Origin: Candidatus Tayloriibacteriota bacterium
Lineage (GTDB): Bacteria > Patescibacteriota > Minisyncoccia > Phycocordibacterales > PALSA-1337
DNA length: 49,281 bases
Assembly (NCBI GenBank): GCA_028286665.1
Contig: JAQBRD010000013.1
Coordinates: 1 to 49,281, forward strand
Direction: 5' to 3'
Each line of letters begins with the position of its first letter. Position 1 is the stretch's first letter. The notes under the pieces are model-generated. The model was given only the letters and a program-made list of their open reading frames with translations. It was not told where the DNA came from and searched no databases. The translations under genes were made by a program, and so were the position numbers. Positions 1-8,330 of the stretch are shown here, in pieces.

Positions 1-96
1 TGATTCCATCACGTAGTTGATGAACTTCGAAACCTTCTCTGATTCGTAGACCGGCTCTGCTTTGAGCGGGTGCTTATTCTTTATTCTTCGTCGCAT
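1..96 (-). CDS. rpsG: 30S ribosomal protein S7, N-terminal fragment
   Basis: The first 32 codons of a gene that runs off the left edge of the window. The peptide starts MRRRIKNKHPLKAEP and continues with VSKFINYVMES, which matches the conserved N-terminus of S7 (basic start, then the K-F-I-N helix). S7 binds the 3' major domain of 16S rRNA and starts head assembly of the 30S subunit. It lies 27 nt downstream of rpsL on the same strand, the usual rpsL-rpsG order of the str operon. No strong ribosome-binding site is visible before the ATG. Confidence 0.93.
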   Translation of the reverse strand, partial: MRRRIKNKHPLKAEPVYESEKVSKFINYVMES

Positions 97-123
97 ATAT
101 TTGTGTTATGAATTAGGAAAGGA

Positions 124-540
124 TTACTTGGCTGCCTTCGGTCGCTTGTTTCCGTACTGGCTTCGACCTTTTCGTCGCTTCTCAACGCCGGTCGCATCGA
201 GCACTCCTCGAACGACTGTGTATCGGAGACCGACATCCTTCACTCGACCTCCTCGGAGGAGAACGACTGAGTGTTCCTGGAGCGTGTGACCTTCTCCTGG
301 GATGTATGCAGTGACTTCGATTCCATTAGAGAGTCGTACTCGGGCGATCTTTCGGATAGCTGAGTTCGGTTTCTTCGGAGTCTTCGTGGTGACCTTGATG
401 CACACGCCTCGCTTGAACGGAGCAGGCATGAAACCCGGTCGGTTCTCGATGGTGTTGAAAGTTCGGGTAAGCGCGATCGACTTCGACTTTCGAGTGAAGC
501 GCGTACGATTCTTTCGGACCAATTGATTGATTGTTGGCAT
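124..540 (-). CDS. rpsL: 30S ribosomal protein S12
   Basis: A protein of 138 residues that starts [10 protein letters not shown], the universal S12 start. It contains the decoding-centre segments T-P-K-K-P-N-S-A around residue 56 and [10 protein letters not shown] around residue 90. S12 sits at the 30S A site and helps check codon-anticodon pairing. The reading frame is open for 34 codons further upstream, but that extension does not look like S12, so the ATG at 540 was chosen. Of 18 arginine codons, 16 are CGA, one CGT and one CGC. It is followed by rpsG, probably as one operon. Confidence 0.97.
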   Translation of the reverse strand: MPTINQLVRKNRTRFTRKSKSIALTRTFNTIENRPGFMPAPFKRGVCIKVTTKTPKKPNSAIRKIARVRLSNGIEVTAYIPGEGHTLQEHSVVLLRGGRVKDVGLRYTVVRGVLDATGVEKRRKGRSQYGNKRPKAAK

Positions 541-714
541 TCGTAAATTGCTGATTAACGCTATAGCCGCGGGCATCTCGGCGCCCATTTCGGCCTCTTT
601 ATAATGCAGAGAGCTGACTTTTTTCACCGAGTGGTTACTCAACTCTTGCGGAATCGCTGGTCTGGCTTGGCTTGTAGGCCGTTGCCGGAAGTGGCGAAAC
701 GTGGGGATACTCTA

Positions 715-882
715 CTATATATGGGGAGGAAAGGCAATATTTTTGGCAGATGCAGAAATTAGTATTGAATTCATATTTTTATCCCTATTTTGGGCATACG
801 TTTTATCTACTCCTAATACGATACTAAAGACTATGGCAATTCCAATAAAGACAGCAATGACGATATGAATATAGTTTTTCAC
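715..882 (-). CDS. Small signal-anchor peptide, possible remnant of a substrate-binding protein
   Basis: A 55-codon ORF with a GTG start. It begins VKNYIHIVIAVFIGIAIVFS, a basic residue followed by about 22 hydrophobic residues, like the signal anchors of the SBPs elsewhere in the window. It then has about 30 residues with no recognisable domain and stops. It sits divergent to the TrmB gene at 1060, where the other TrmB genes have a full SBP. It may be a decayed SBP whose mature part is lost, or a genuine small secreted peptide. The hydrophobic segment is seen; the rest is inference. No Shine-Dalgarno sequence is near. Confidence 0.4.
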   Translation of the reverse strand: MKNYIHIVIAVFIGIAIVFSIVLGVDKTYAQNRDKNMNSILISASAKNIAFPPHI

Positions 883-1011
883 TAATTGATTTAATTACAA
901 TAGATACTGATCCATAGCAGTGTTATACTGCCTCCTTAAATCGTCAATGGTGTTTTTTGGATAATTAGTATTCGAGGCTTATGTAGTAAGGGTATTTATC
1001 AATATAAATAT

Positions 1012-1034
1012 ATTTGTTAATTATTTTGACAAAT
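1012..1034. promoter_or_regulatory. Candidate operator, inverted repeat ATTTGT-N11-ACAAAT
   Basis: A perfect 6-bp inverted repeat whose right half overlaps a TTGACA hexamer at 1027-1032, 25 nt before the TrmB start at 1060. The TTGACA could be a -35 box, although no good -10 follows. The half site resembles the TTGTCA elements near the other TrmB genes. Function is inferred from position only. Confidence 0.4.
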
Positions 1035-1059
1035 AAAACTAATTTAAATCCAACTTAAA

Positions 1060-1806
1060 ATGGAATTTGATAAGCAATTGCAGCTATTAGGTTTGCCTGA
1101 AAAAGAAGCGCGAGTCTATATCCACGCCCTATCTCTAGCTTCCTTTAATGTATCGCAGATATCGGAGCGATCGAGTTTAAAAAGGCCGACCTGCTATTTG
1201 ATTCTTGAAGAATTAGCTAAAAAGGGATACGTATCAAGAATCCCGAATATGAAAAAGGTACATTATCGAGCTGAGCCGCCGGAGGTTGTTGTTCGCCAAG
1301 CAGAAAATAACGTGAACTTTGCTCACAAATTGCTGCCGAAACTAAATGAAATCTACAGAAGAGATCGAAAAATGCCTGTCGTACGATATTATTCAGGCCA
1401 ACAGGGATTTAGAAATATATTTGAGGATACGCTAAAGAGCAAAGCTAAGAATTTCTACAACATCAGCGGATCTGTTGATGTGCTCAAAATAGCAGGGATT
1501 GAATTTGCTAAGAATTATGTATCGAGAAGAGTTCAGAAAAAGATCAGTATTCAGAATGTTCGTCCGAAGAGTTATGACTACCTGCATGAAGAGCTCCACG
1601 AACAATCAAGTAGCTATTTAAGAGAAGTTAGATTTACGCCTCCAGATATAGATTTTCTAGACACAATATTTGTCTATGGAAATAAAGTTGCAATACTTTC
1701 AGCGAAAAAAGATAACTTTGCAGTACTGATCGAAAGCCAAGAAGTCGCAGATACGCACCTCGCGCTCTTCAAGGCGCTCTGGAGAGTTTCAACGCCGGGA
1801 ATATAG
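1060..1806 (+). CDS. TrmB-family transcriptional regulator
   Basis: A protein of 248 residues. Residues 9-70 form the TrmB winged helix-turn-helix: L-G-L-P-E-K-E-A-R-V-Y, then a recognition region K-R-P-T-C-Y and a wing near Y-R-A-E-P-P. A linker helix with charged residues (75-110) leads to a C-terminal PLD-like effector domain starting near M-P-V-V-R-Y-Y. TrmB proteins bind DNA as dimers and respond to small molecules, classically sugars in archaea. The gene faces the 55-codon ORF at 882 rather than a complete SBP. It has no Shine-Dalgarno sequence and is followed at once by a strong terminator. The family is firm; the ligand is unknown. Confidence 0.88.
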   Translation: MEFDKQLQLLGLPEKEARVYIHALSLASFNVSQISERSSLKRPTCYLILEELAKKGYVSRIPNMKKVHYRAEPPEVVVRQAENNVNFAHKLLPKLNEIYRRDRKMPVVRYYSGQQGFRNIFEDTLKSKAKNFYNISGSVDVLKIAGIEFAKNYVSRRVQKKISIQNVRPKSYDYLHEELHEQSSSYLREVRFTPPDIDFLDTIFVYGNKVAILSAKKDNFAVLIESQEVADTHLALFKALWRVSTPGI

Positions 1807-1835
1807 AAAACCGCCGGCATGCCGGCGGTTTTCTT
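1807..1835. terminator. Bidirectional intrinsic terminator
   Basis: An 18-bp perfect palindrome, CCGCCGGCATGCCGGCGG, flanked by AAAA on the left and TTTTCTT on the right. It lies between the convergent genes ending at 1806 and 1861 and can stop transcription from both sides. Confidence 0.92.
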
Positions 1836-1860
1836 ATGAGTGTTACTTTTTTATTTCTCT

Positions 1861-2997
1861 CTATTTCCCATACTTCACATACTCCCCATTCTTCACCGTC
1901 CAAAGCTCCATGTCGTAGATGACAGTTCGATCATCCTTGTATTTGAAATTCTTGATCGCAGGATTCTCGTATGCGTATGATTTCACCTGCTCGCCGACAT
2001 TCGCGCCTCCGCTGACGCCCTTCTCCATCGCGCCGACGACATAATGCGCGACATCGAAGCCGAGCGCGCTCGTGTAGTCAGGATCGATAGTGTTCGCCTT
2101 CTTGAAAGCGTCCATGAAATGCTGCGAGAAATTGCTTGGTGCGATTCCAGGAGCAAGAGTTCCTTCTACTGACGATCCGAAGTCCTTGAGGTTCTTCGTA
2201 TCGACGTCGATGAAGGTGATGCGCATGCCGTTGAAGCCGGCTTCCTTGAGCTGCTTCGCGAGGAGAAGCGCGCCAGACGGAGCGTCGGTCGCTGTGAAGA
2301 CCGCATCGGCGCCTGCTGACTTGATCTTCGCGGCTGTCGTGCGGAAATCTTTGAGGTCCTTCACGAGGTCATTGTGAACGATCGAGTAGCCGAGCTCTGG
2401 CGCGTATTTCTCGACGACTTTCTGCGAGTTGATGCCGAAATCTGAGTTGCTGTCGACGATGGCCATCTTCTTCACGCCAGCATCGGTGATGGCCTTGAAA
2501 GCAGTCTTGATCTGATCCTCCGCTGTCGGATATCCGCAGAAGAGATTGTCGTACTGCGCGAATGCATCGCTGCAGTAGCTGAAGGTGAAGACGAATTTGC
2601 CTGCAGCCTTCGCGGCCGGAGCTACAGCCATCGCCTCCTCAGGAACATATGTGCCGATGATGACGTCGACATGATCGACATCGAGCAGCTTGTGCGCAGC
2701 AGTGACCGCATCGGTCGGCTTCGAATGACTGTCTTCATAGATGAATTGCGCTTTGCTGCCGATCTCTGATTCAGCGATCCGGACGCCTTTGTAGATCTTC
2801 TCTCCAGTGATCGCAGCATCGCCGGTTCGCGGAATGATGACGCCGATCTTGAGCGGACCTGCAGCCGTCTTGCCTGATGATGAAACGATCAGGACGAAGA
2901 TGATGGCGAGAACGATGAGAACGACGATCGCGATCGCAGAATTCTTGTAGCTTTTCTTTTGAGGTTCCATGATGAAGGGGTTATTGATAATACTCAT
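1861..2997 (-). CDS. Branched-chain amino acid-type substrate-binding protein
   Basis: A type I periplasmic binding protein of 378 residues (369 if it starts at the ATG at 2970). After a cytoplasmic stub and a hydrophobic anchor (about residues 20-40, A-I-V-V-L-I-V-L-A-I-I-F) comes L-K-I-G-V-I-I-P-R-T-G-D-A and K-G-V-R-I-A, the first strand and helix of the Leu/Ile/Val-binding fold. There is no lipobox cysteine, so it is probably membrane-anchored by the signal segment. TATAAT lies 2 nt before the upstream ATG, so the internal ATG may be the real start. It follows the TrmB gene at 3041 by 43 nt on the same strand. No permease or ATPase gene is adjacent; ligand unknown. Confidence 0.85.
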   Translation of the reverse strand: MSIINNPFIMEPQKKSYKNSAIAIVVLIVLAIIFVLIVSSSGKTAAGPLKIGVIIPRTGDAAITGEKIYKGVRIAESEIGSKAQFIYEDSHSKPTDAVTAAHKLLDVDHVDVIIGTYVPEEAMAVAPAAKAAGKFVFTFSYCSDAFAQYDNLFCGYPTAEDQIKTAFKAITDAGVKKMAIVDSNSDFGINSQKVVEKYAPELGYSIVHNDLVKDLKDFRTTAAKIKSAGADAVFTATDAPSGALLLAKQLKEAGFNGMRITFIDVDTKNLKDFGSSVEGTLAPGIAPSNFSQHFMDAFKKANTIDPDYTSALGFDVAHYVVGAMEKGVSGGANVGEQVKSYAYENPAIKNFKYKDDRTVIYDMELWTVKNGEYVKYGK

Positions 2998-3040
2998 CTA
3001 TTATAATCAGATCCTCCCTCAGCACAAATCCGCCGAGCCG

Positions 3041-3817
3041 CTATTTTGCCTTGCTTGGCTGCGTCATCCCCCACATCGTCTTGAAGACCTCGCGCATGTT
3101 CTCGGCCATCGCCGCATCGTGGATTTCAACCATATAGAATGGCGCCTTGCGAGTGTATACCATGATGAGATAGTCGCCGACGACCCAGGTGGTCGAAGTG
3201 AATTGAGATGTGGGGAGGAAACGGATATCACGCATGCCTAGTTTCCCCTTCATCTTCTGCTCGATCTGCGAGACGTTGCTGAAGAGGCGGACTTTGAAAT
3301 TGGTCGCTTTGAATTTGTCCCCGGCCCATTCGACCCATTCCTGATACTGCTCGACGAAGCTGTGATCCTGGAAGCCGTACATCGCTCCGTCAGGGTCAGT
3401 GATCGACCGCTGCCATCGGGCGATGTTGTGATAGAGAAAATCGCTGATCCCGCCCTGCTCGACGAAACGGATCTTCGGCACTGAGAAATTCTTTTCGGCA
3501 GTGAGTACGCGGAGACTTTCGACCGCGGCGTCGACGATTTCTTCTTTCTTCTTCAGCTCGCTCTTCGATTTCTCGATCGATGCTTTCAAGCTCTCGGGCG
3601 GAAGCGCGACGAGATGGAAGCTTTTGTCGGCGAGGTCTTCTGAGATGACGCCTTTCGAAATGAGCGTCTTCGCCACGCTATAGACGGTGGGGCGGTTGAG
3701 CTTGGTGACCTTTGCGATCTTCGACGGCGTGGACTTCCCGAGGGTGAGGACTGCGAGATAGACTTCAGCCTCTTTCTTCGAAAAACCGAGCTGTTCGAGC
3801 GTGTTTTTGATTTCCAT
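3041..3817 (-). CDS. TrmB-family transcriptional regulator
   Basis: A protein of 258 residues with an N-terminal winged helix-turn-helix (L-G-F-S-K-K-E-A-E-V-Y-L at 10-21 and N-R-P-T-V-Y-S-V at 41-48). A charged linker helix near 75-105 follows, then a PLD-like effector domain ending F-K-T-M-W-G. It stands between two SBP genes: 1861 is downstream on the same strand, and 3928 is divergent across 110 nt. It may control both. Its promoter is unusually clear: TTGACA, 18 nt, TATACT, then 6 nt to the ATG. The mRNA is therefore probably leaderless. Confidence 0.9.
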   Translation of the reverse strand: MEIKNTLEQLGFSKKEAEVYLAVLTLGKSTPSKIAKVTKLNRPTVYSVAKTLISKGVISEDLADKSFHLVALPPESLKASIEKSKSELKKKEEIVDAAVESLRVLTAEKNFSVPKIRFVEQGGISDFLYHNIARWQRSITDPDGAMYGFQDHSFVEQYQEWVEWAGDKFKATNFKVRLFSNVSQIEQKMKGKLGMRDIRFLPTSQFTSTTWVVGDYLIMVYTRKAPFYMVEIHDAAMAENMREVFKTMWGMTQPSKAK

Positions 3818-3927
3818 AGCTATAGTATATGGGTTTTACGTACATGTTGTCAATCTATGTTCAACACTTATTGACGTTTATGTAAATAAAATATATTCTT
3901 ATCTATGTCAAGATAATCAACCAATAT
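3818..3927. promoter_or_regulatory. Divergent promoters between a TrmB gene and an SBP gene
   Basis: For the minus-strand TrmB gene: TTGACA (3853-3848), an 18-nt spacer, then TATACT ending 6 nt before the ATG. For the plus-strand SBP: TTGACG (3871-3876), a 17-nt spacer, then TATTCT (3894-3899). The two -35 boxes form an inverted repeat GTCAA-N17-TTGAC. A second inverted repeat, TGTTG-N12-CAACA (3845-3866), covers the TrmB -35 box. One regulator bound here could switch both genes. Confidence 0.6.
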
Positions 3928-5046
3928 ATGAAATCAAACAAGAACATTTTCATCGGAAGCCTGATTGTGATCGCAATTACCGCCGTCGCGACCTTTGCAA
4001 ACTATCGGAATCTCCCGCAACAAACAGCTTCGCAAGAAACGATCCGAATCGGCCTCGACTATGCCCTCTCAGGCGCAGCTTCGATCTGGGCTGAGAACGG
4101 CAGGAAGGCCGCGCAAATGGCAGCAGATGAGATCAATGCTGCCGGTGGCGTGAACGGACACAAGCTCGAGCTCGTCATCGAGGACAGCAAGACTGATCCG
4201 AAATCCGGCATTGCCGCTTTCGACAAGCTCACGAGCATCGACAGCATCCATATCGTGCTCGGCGACAGCTGGTCATTCATCACGAATCCGCTCATCCCGC
4301 TCGCTGACAAAACAAAGACCATTCTCATCTCCCCTACCGTCATGGATGCATCCGTCGAAGGCAGCAGCCCGTACTTCTTCACCCTCGGGCATACCGTCGA
4401 CAGCCAGGAAAATGCAGTGCGGAAATTCTTCTCATCAAATCCTGAGATCAAGACGGTATATAACGTCTGTTGGAATGATGCGTGGGGCACAAATCACACA
4501 GCACTCCTTCATAAGATAGCCTCCGAACTCGGCATTCGCATAGCAGGCGAAACATGCACGGGAGATTTCGGCAGCAACTACCGAACTGAAGCGGCAAAAG
4601 TAAAGGCATCCCATGCCAATGCGGTATTTCTTACAAGTACGCATGAGGACGATGCAGTAAGAGCGCTTGTTGATCTGCATGTTCCCGTAAAAATCCTCAC
4701 TACAACAGGCATGGTTGAAGCGGTACATGCTCGCAATTTTCCGCTCTCGTATACCAAAAACCTCTGGTTCATGGACTGGGTTCCGAATGAGGGTTTCATG
4801 AAGAAGTTTCATGACAAGTACGGAACGTATCCGATCATGGAACCGCAGAACCATTACGAAGCAGTGTATGCTGTTGCGAAAGCGATAGAGAAAAATCCAA
4901 ATGATGTGCTCGCAGGACTCAAGCAGGTGAAATATAGCGGCGCCGACGGAGACATCGATTTCACAGGCAATCCAATCAGGATCAACAAGGCGGAGGCGAA
5001 ACTCTATACATTCGGAGCGAATAGGGAACTTATCGAAGCGAAGTAA
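3928..5046 (+). CDS. Branched-chain amino acid-type substrate-binding protein
   Basis: A protein of 372 residues. Residues 7-24 form a hydrophobic signal segment with no lipobox cysteine. The mature part has the type I binding-protein signature: I-R-I-G-L-D-Y-A-L-S-G near 41, M-A-A-D-E-I-N-A-A-G-G-V-N-G near 68, then L-E-L-V-I-E-D-S-K-T-D-P. It is divergent to the TrmB gene at 3817 and has no transporter genes beside it. Its 3' end overlaps the convergent Nudix gene by 17 nt. It could deliver a ligand to a transporter encoded elsewhere or act as a ligand sensor; the sequence does not decide. Confidence 0.87.
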   Translation: MKSNKNIFIGSLIVIAITAVATFANYRNLPQQTASQETIRIGLDYALSGAASIWAENGRKAAQMAADEINAAGGVNGHKLELVIEDSKTDPKSGIAAFDKLTSIDSIHIVLGDSWSFITNPLIPLADKTKTILISPTVMDASVEGSSPYFFTLGHTVDSQENAVRKFFSSNPEIKTVYNVCWNDAWGTNHTALLHKIASELGIRIAGETCTGDFGSNYRTEAAKVKASHANAVFLTSTHEDDAVRALVDLHVPVKILTTTGMVEAVHARNFPLSYTKNLWFMDWVPNEGFMKKFHDKYGTYPIMEPQNHYEAVYAVAKAIEKNPNDVLAGLKQVKYSGADGDIDFTGNPIRINKAEAKLYTFGANRELIEAK

Positions 5047-5551
5047 ATTCTGAATAGAATTCGAGGGATTTCTTCGCGATAGCATCTCCATGCTGTCCCC
5101 AATCGAAGAATGCGCGGAAGTCCTTCTGATCGACAAGCTGGATCGCATCGATGTCGCCATCTGGATCAGCGATGAACGGACCGATCGGTTCGACGATTGC
5201 GACGAAGCGCGCCTGATGCGCGACGACGGACGGCTTCCTGTCTGTTCCTGATTCGAAAGCGACCTTCTCATAGCCGAGCGGCTTCATGGCGATGACTCTC
5301 ATATTGCTCTCTTCCCTGATCTCTCGGATCATCGTCTCCTCGAGCGTCTCGCCGGGTTCGCACTTCCCTCCGGGCATTTCCCAGACGCCGCGCTTCACCG
5401 CGTGGACAAAGACGATCTTGTCTCCACAGAAGCAGATAGCTCCAGCGGAAAAGAATATAAGATGCCTGTAGGGATCGAAGCTGTCGACCTCATAATAGGT
5501 TCCACTCTTGGCCTTGCCAGCTTTCGACGTGAATGAATAATTTAATTCCAT
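5030..5551 (-). CDS. Nudix hydrolase
   Basis: A protein of 173 residues with a nearly complete Nudix box near residues 62-84: G-K-C-E-P-G-E, seven residues, then R-E-I-R-E-E; the usual glycine after it is Asn. Nudix enzymes cleave nucleoside diphosphates linked to another group and need Mg2+ held by the R-E-x-x-E-E glutamates. The C-terminal part has a D-P-D-G-D-I motif and an F-D-W-G segment that recur in the Nudix protein at 17155, so the two are paralogs. It follows the M50 protease gene by 11 nt, probably as one operon. Substrate unknown. Confidence 0.9.
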   Translation of the reverse strand: MELNYSFTSKAGKAKSGTYYEVDSFDPYRHLIFFSAGAICFCGDKIVFVHAVKRGVWEMPGGKCEPGETLEETMIREIREESNMRVIAMKPLGYEKVAFESGTDRKPSVVAHQARFVAIVEPIGPFIADPDGDIDAIQLVDQKDFRAFFDWGQHGDAIAKKSLEFYSEFTSLR

Positions 5552-5562
5552 ATCAGACTGAG

Positions 5563-6174
5563 TTACTTTGCCCCGGTGATTATGGTGAAGAGGAGCGGCA
5601 CGATCGGCGCGATGAGCCTCCAGAGGAAGAGGACGATGATGACCATGAGGAAGAGGGAGTAACGCTCGATGCTGAAGCGGATGCGTTCGAAGCGAGGAGT
5701 CGGCGGAAAGAGCGAGAAGAGGATCTTCGAGCCGTCGAGCGGCGGAATCGGGATAAGGTTGAAGACGGCGAGGACGATATTCACGAGGACGACGTACGCG
5801 GCGAGATTCACGAACGAGCCGGAGAACAGCGTCGAGTAACGGATGGTGAATCCGAAGATGACAGCGATGAGGAGATTCGATGCAGGACCTGCTGCTGAAA
5901 TGAGGAATTCGCCGAGGCGGCGGTTCTTCACATTATATGGGTTCCAAACGACCGGTTTCGCCCAGCCGAAGGTGAATCCGCCGAGGGATGTGATGATCGG
6001 GACGATGACCGAACCGAAAAGCTCGAGGTGCTTGAGCGGATTGAGCGTGAGGCGTCCGTCGAGGCGCGGGGTCGGGTCGCCGAGCAATTCAGCCACATAT
6101 CCGTGCGAAAACTCATGGATGACCACGGACATGATGAGGATTATGATGCTGAAAATGAGTGAAATTGGCTCCAT
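5563..6174 (-). CDS. Site-2 protease-like zinc metalloprotease (peptidase M50)
   Basis: A membrane protein of 203 residues. The zinc motif H-E-F-S-H is at 20-24 inside the first transmembrane helix. The third ligand motif, N-L-I-P-I-P-P-L-D-G, is at 139-148 with Asp147. These are the two hallmarks of the short S2P/M50 family, whose members cut within the membrane. Four or more hydrophobic segments are visible. There is no PDZ domain, so it is the minimal form common in small genomes. It is the first gene of a two-gene unit with the Nudix gene at 5030. Confidence 0.92.
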   Translation of the reverse strand: MEPISLIFSIIILIMSVVIHEFSHGYVAELLGDPTPRLDGRLTLNPLKHLELFGSVIVPIITSLGGFTFGWAKPVVWNPYNVKNRRLGEFLISAAGPASNLLIAVIFGFTIRYSTLFSGSFVNLAAYVVLVNIVLAVFNLIPIPPLDGSKILFSLFPPTPRFERIRFSIERYSLFLMVIIVLFLWRLIAPIVPLLFTIITGAK

Positions 6175-6254
6175 AACGCGTGCAAATGGCTATACTACTT
6201 GCTTAATTTATACTATATGATACCATGTCGTGACGTTTAAGTAACAATATTTAT

Positions 6255-6497
6255 ATGGCAAAAGTCTGTGCAATCACAAAAGTAGGTTCAATGATGGGCG
6301 GTCGATATTCGAACGCCACTCGAGCGACGCAATACAATCCTTGCGGCGCTATCCGAAAGTACCCAAACCTCCAGAAGAAGCGAATCTACGTTCCTGAGCT
6401 CAAGAAGACTTTTGTCCTCACGATCTCTACTCGAGCCCTGAAGACCATCCAGAAGAACGGCGCATTCGCCACTCTCAAGAAGGCAGGCCTCATATAA
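6255..6497 (+). CDS. rpmB: 50S ribosomal protein L28
   Basis: An 80-residue basic protein. The start M-A-K-V-C-A-I-T-K, the G-G-R-Y-S-N-A segment and the V-L-T-I-S-T-R-A-L-K-T-I motif identify L28, a 50S protein needed for late assembly. All five arginines are encoded by CGA. It is monocistronic and followed by its own terminator. No Shine-Dalgarno sequence precedes the ATG. Confidence 0.95.
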   Translation: MAKVCAITKVGSMMGGRYSNATRATQYNPCGAIRKYPNLQKKRIYVPELKKTFVLTISTRALKTIQKNGAFATLKKAGLI

Positions 6498-6530
6498 TAG
6501 CTGACGGCTTCGGCCGGCCACGCTTACAGG

Positions 6531-6560
6531 AAAACTCCGCGAAGGCGGGGTTTTTCTTTT
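6531..6560 (+). terminator. Intrinsic terminator after rpmB
   Basis: Hairpin ACTCCGC-GAAG-GCGGGGT with one G-T pair, followed by a T-rich run TTTTTCTTTT. It lies 34 nt after the rpmB stop. Confidence 0.85.
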
Positions 6561-6651
6561 GCGTCAGCATCAGTTTTTCTGCCCGCTGTACACTCTTCCC
6601 TTTTTCCGCATAAGGAGTAGAGTGGGGTAAATTGTTCGGTCTTAAAAACGT

Positions 6652-7158
6652 ATGGAAACATCATCCAACAGGATCAGTGCATCCATCATCGTCTCGACAG
6701 GTTTCAAGGTTTTCGAAATCGGAAAAGGAATGGAATTCTGCGTGCTTCTGGTGCTCAAGAACGAGAGCGACGATCCGAAGAAAGTCGCAGCCGGCAAATG
6801 GACTTTTGCCGGAGGAAAACGCGAAGGCGAAGAGAGCTCGAAAGGCTGCGCTCAGCGTGAGAACATGCAGGAGGTAGGCTTCTGGATCACGGAGAAGGGG
6901 CTGATCAGGATCGGGTGGATCGAGGGCTATGCGACGCGAGGTTCGACGGAAAGACTCTGGAACGTCGCGGTGTATACTACGCACCATGACGAATTTCTGC
7001 CAGAGATAATCCTCGAGCCGGCCGAGCTGCAAGAGTACCGTTGGTTCCGTTTCAGCGAAATACCCTGGGACAAGATGATGTCGAGCGATGTGCGGTGGCT
7101 GCCGAAAGCGATAGACATGAAGGAGTTTCACGAAATCGTATATTTCGATGAACTCTGA
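6652..7158 (+). CDS. Nudix-like protein with a degenerate Nudix box
   Basis: A protein of 168 residues with the Nudix fold pattern: W-T-F-A-G-G-K-R-E-G-E-E near 57-68, then the box continues as R-E-N-M-Q-E-V-G-F. The consensus is R-E-U-x-E-E-x-G-U, so the first glutamate of the metal-binding pair is Gln here and the hydrophobic position is Asn. Activity may be reduced or altered. A W-F-R-F-S-E-I-P-W segment near 133 is typical of Nudix C-termini. It is clearly different from the two paralogs at 5030 and 17155. It stands alone and ends at a strong terminator. Confidence 0.75.
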   Translation: METSSNRISASIIVSTGFKVFEIGKGMEFCVLLVLKNESDDPKKVAAGKWTFAGGKREGEESSKGCAQRENMQEVGFWITEKGLIRIGWIEGYATRGSTERLWNVAVYTTHHDEFLPEIILEPAELQEYRWFRFSEIPWDKMMSSDVRWLPKAIDMKEFHEIVYFDEL

Positions 7159-7167
7159 GCATCAACT

Positions 7168-7200
7168 GCCTGCCGGTTTCAATCGGCAGGCTTTTGTTTT
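7168..7200. terminator. Intrinsic terminator, shared by convergent genes
   Basis: Perfect 8-bp stem GCCTGCCG / CGGCAGGC with loop GTTTCAAT... closing at 7184, followed by TTTTGTTTT on the plus strand. It overlaps the last codons (K-P-A-D-stop) of the minus-strand gene ending at 7179. Confidence 0.88.
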
Positions 7201-8186
7201 GCCCCGATGACACGCAGAGTCACGCCGTCGGAAACGAATTCGACAGTCTTCTCCCGATCGAGCCCGAGCACGCGGAGCTTCTGCGCAGAATATGCGAACA
7301 GATCGAATGGAGGATCTTTCGGAGGTGCGGGCTTTTTCAGCGGCACAGGTTTCGGAGGCTTTGGCAGTGCGGGTGGTTTCGCTTTCGCTGGTTTTCCTGA
7401 TTTTGTCAGCTTCGGCGGCTTGGGCGGTTTCGGTATTGGAGGAGGCTTTGGTTTCGGCAATGCCTTCACGATCTCAGGCTTCGGTTTCGGACGCAAAGGC
7501 ATCTTCGAAACGACCAGATATTTCGGGCTTGCCGAATCGAAGAAGAATGCAGAGATGCGAGCCTGCGAGGCGCTCCGGAACTGAAGAACATCTGCCGAAT
7601 TTTTGCGACCGAATCGCTCAGTGAACATTTCCTGATCTTTCCGCGACAGGATATCTGCAAGCAGAAAAGACGCTTTTCCATATGAAAGCTTGAGCATTGA
7701 AGACGCCGATGATGTGCCAGCTGAGATAGATTCGAGCACGACCTGATTCCCTTTCATTTCATCGAGAACGATGCGCAGGCCGCTGCTCGAGTCCGCAGTA
7801 CCGATCCTTTCTGTCGATGAGGCGAGGCTGATCGTTTCACCGATATCATATCGGCTCGCGACATCTGTCAGGCCGATCCCATTTGCTGGATCAGCAGGAT
7901 ATATGACGGTATCGATGCGATGACGATAGAATGGCATGACGTCGGTGAGCTTGCGGATGATGTCGCTGCCCTGTCCGCCGCCCACGAGTGCAGTCTTCCC
8001 CTGCGGAGTTCGTATGAAGATGGCTGAGCCTTTCGCAACATCGAAGAAATAGACCTCGAGCAGCAGCTCGCGGTGCTCCCAATGCCAGACATACCAGCCG
8101 AACCAGGCCGAAAGAGCGATAGCGGCAGCAATCGGCATGAGGGCCTTCTTCTTTTTGACGATTCCCTGTAACAGGCGTTGGAACAT
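7179..8186 (-). CDS. Membrane-anchored ComEC-type beta-lactamase-fold protein, metal site lost
   Basis: A protein of 335 residues. Residues 16-36 are a membrane anchor. Residues 42-225 follow the C-terminal metallo-beta-lactamase domain of ComEC: L-L-L-E-V-Y-F-F-D-V, I-F-I-R-T-P-Q-G-K-T, then I-D-T-V-I-Y-P-A-D-P-A-N-G-I-G-L. In active members that last stretch is T-H-P-H-x-D-H-x-x-G-L, so the H-x-H-x-D-H zinc ligands are absent here, and I-D-G-G reads V-G-G-G. Residues 230-293 are a Pro-Lys-rich tail. It is probably a non-catalytic partner of the ComEC channel gene at 10958. The frame stays open upstream to 8555, but that part overlaps the SOD gene, so the ATG at 8186 was chosen. Confidence 0.75.
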   Translation of the reverse strand: MFQRLLQGIVKKKKALMPIAAAIALSAWFGWYVWHWEHRELLLEVYFFDVAKGSAIFIRTPQGKTALVGGGQGSDIIRKLTDVMPFYRHRIDTVIYPADPANGIGLTDVASRYDIGETISLASSTERIGTADSSSGLRIVLDEMKGNQVVLESISAGTSSASSMLKLSYGKASFLLADILSRKDQEMFTERFGRKNSADVLQFRSASQARISAFFFDSASPKYLVVSKMPLRPKPKPEIVKALPKPKPPPIPKPPKPPKLTKSGKPAKAKPPALPKPPKPVPLKKPAPPKDPPFDLFAYSAQKLRVLGLDREKTVEFVSDGVTLRVIGAKQKPAD

Positions 8187-8330
8187 AGCGGCATCATAGC
8201 AACTGAAGGTAAAGAGGCTTTCAAGGAAGTCTGAAATAAGAATGAAATGCTGCGGAAATTTGCGGCGGTCCCAAAATATGCGACAATAGCCGCATAGCAC
8301 TAACAGCGAATTAATAAGCAAAAAACTCCC

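Larger units (their letters stand above)
541..1059. other. Long intergenic region between rpsL and a TrmB gene
   Basis: About 520 nt with no recognised gene except the 55-codon ORF at 715-882. The part next to rpsL must hold its promoter; the best -10 candidate is a weak TTATAA near 600 on the minus strand. The part next to 1060 is AT-rich. It contains a short inverted repeat GCAGT-N5-ACTGC at 917-931 and a perfect one, ATTTGT-N11-ACAAAT, at 1012-1034. The latter is a plausible operator for the TrmB gene. No tRNA was seen. Confidence 0.6.

Noticed and set aside
541-642. 34-codon upstream extension of rpsL
   Set aside because: S12 begins MPTINQL in almost all bacteria; the extra residues have no counterpart.
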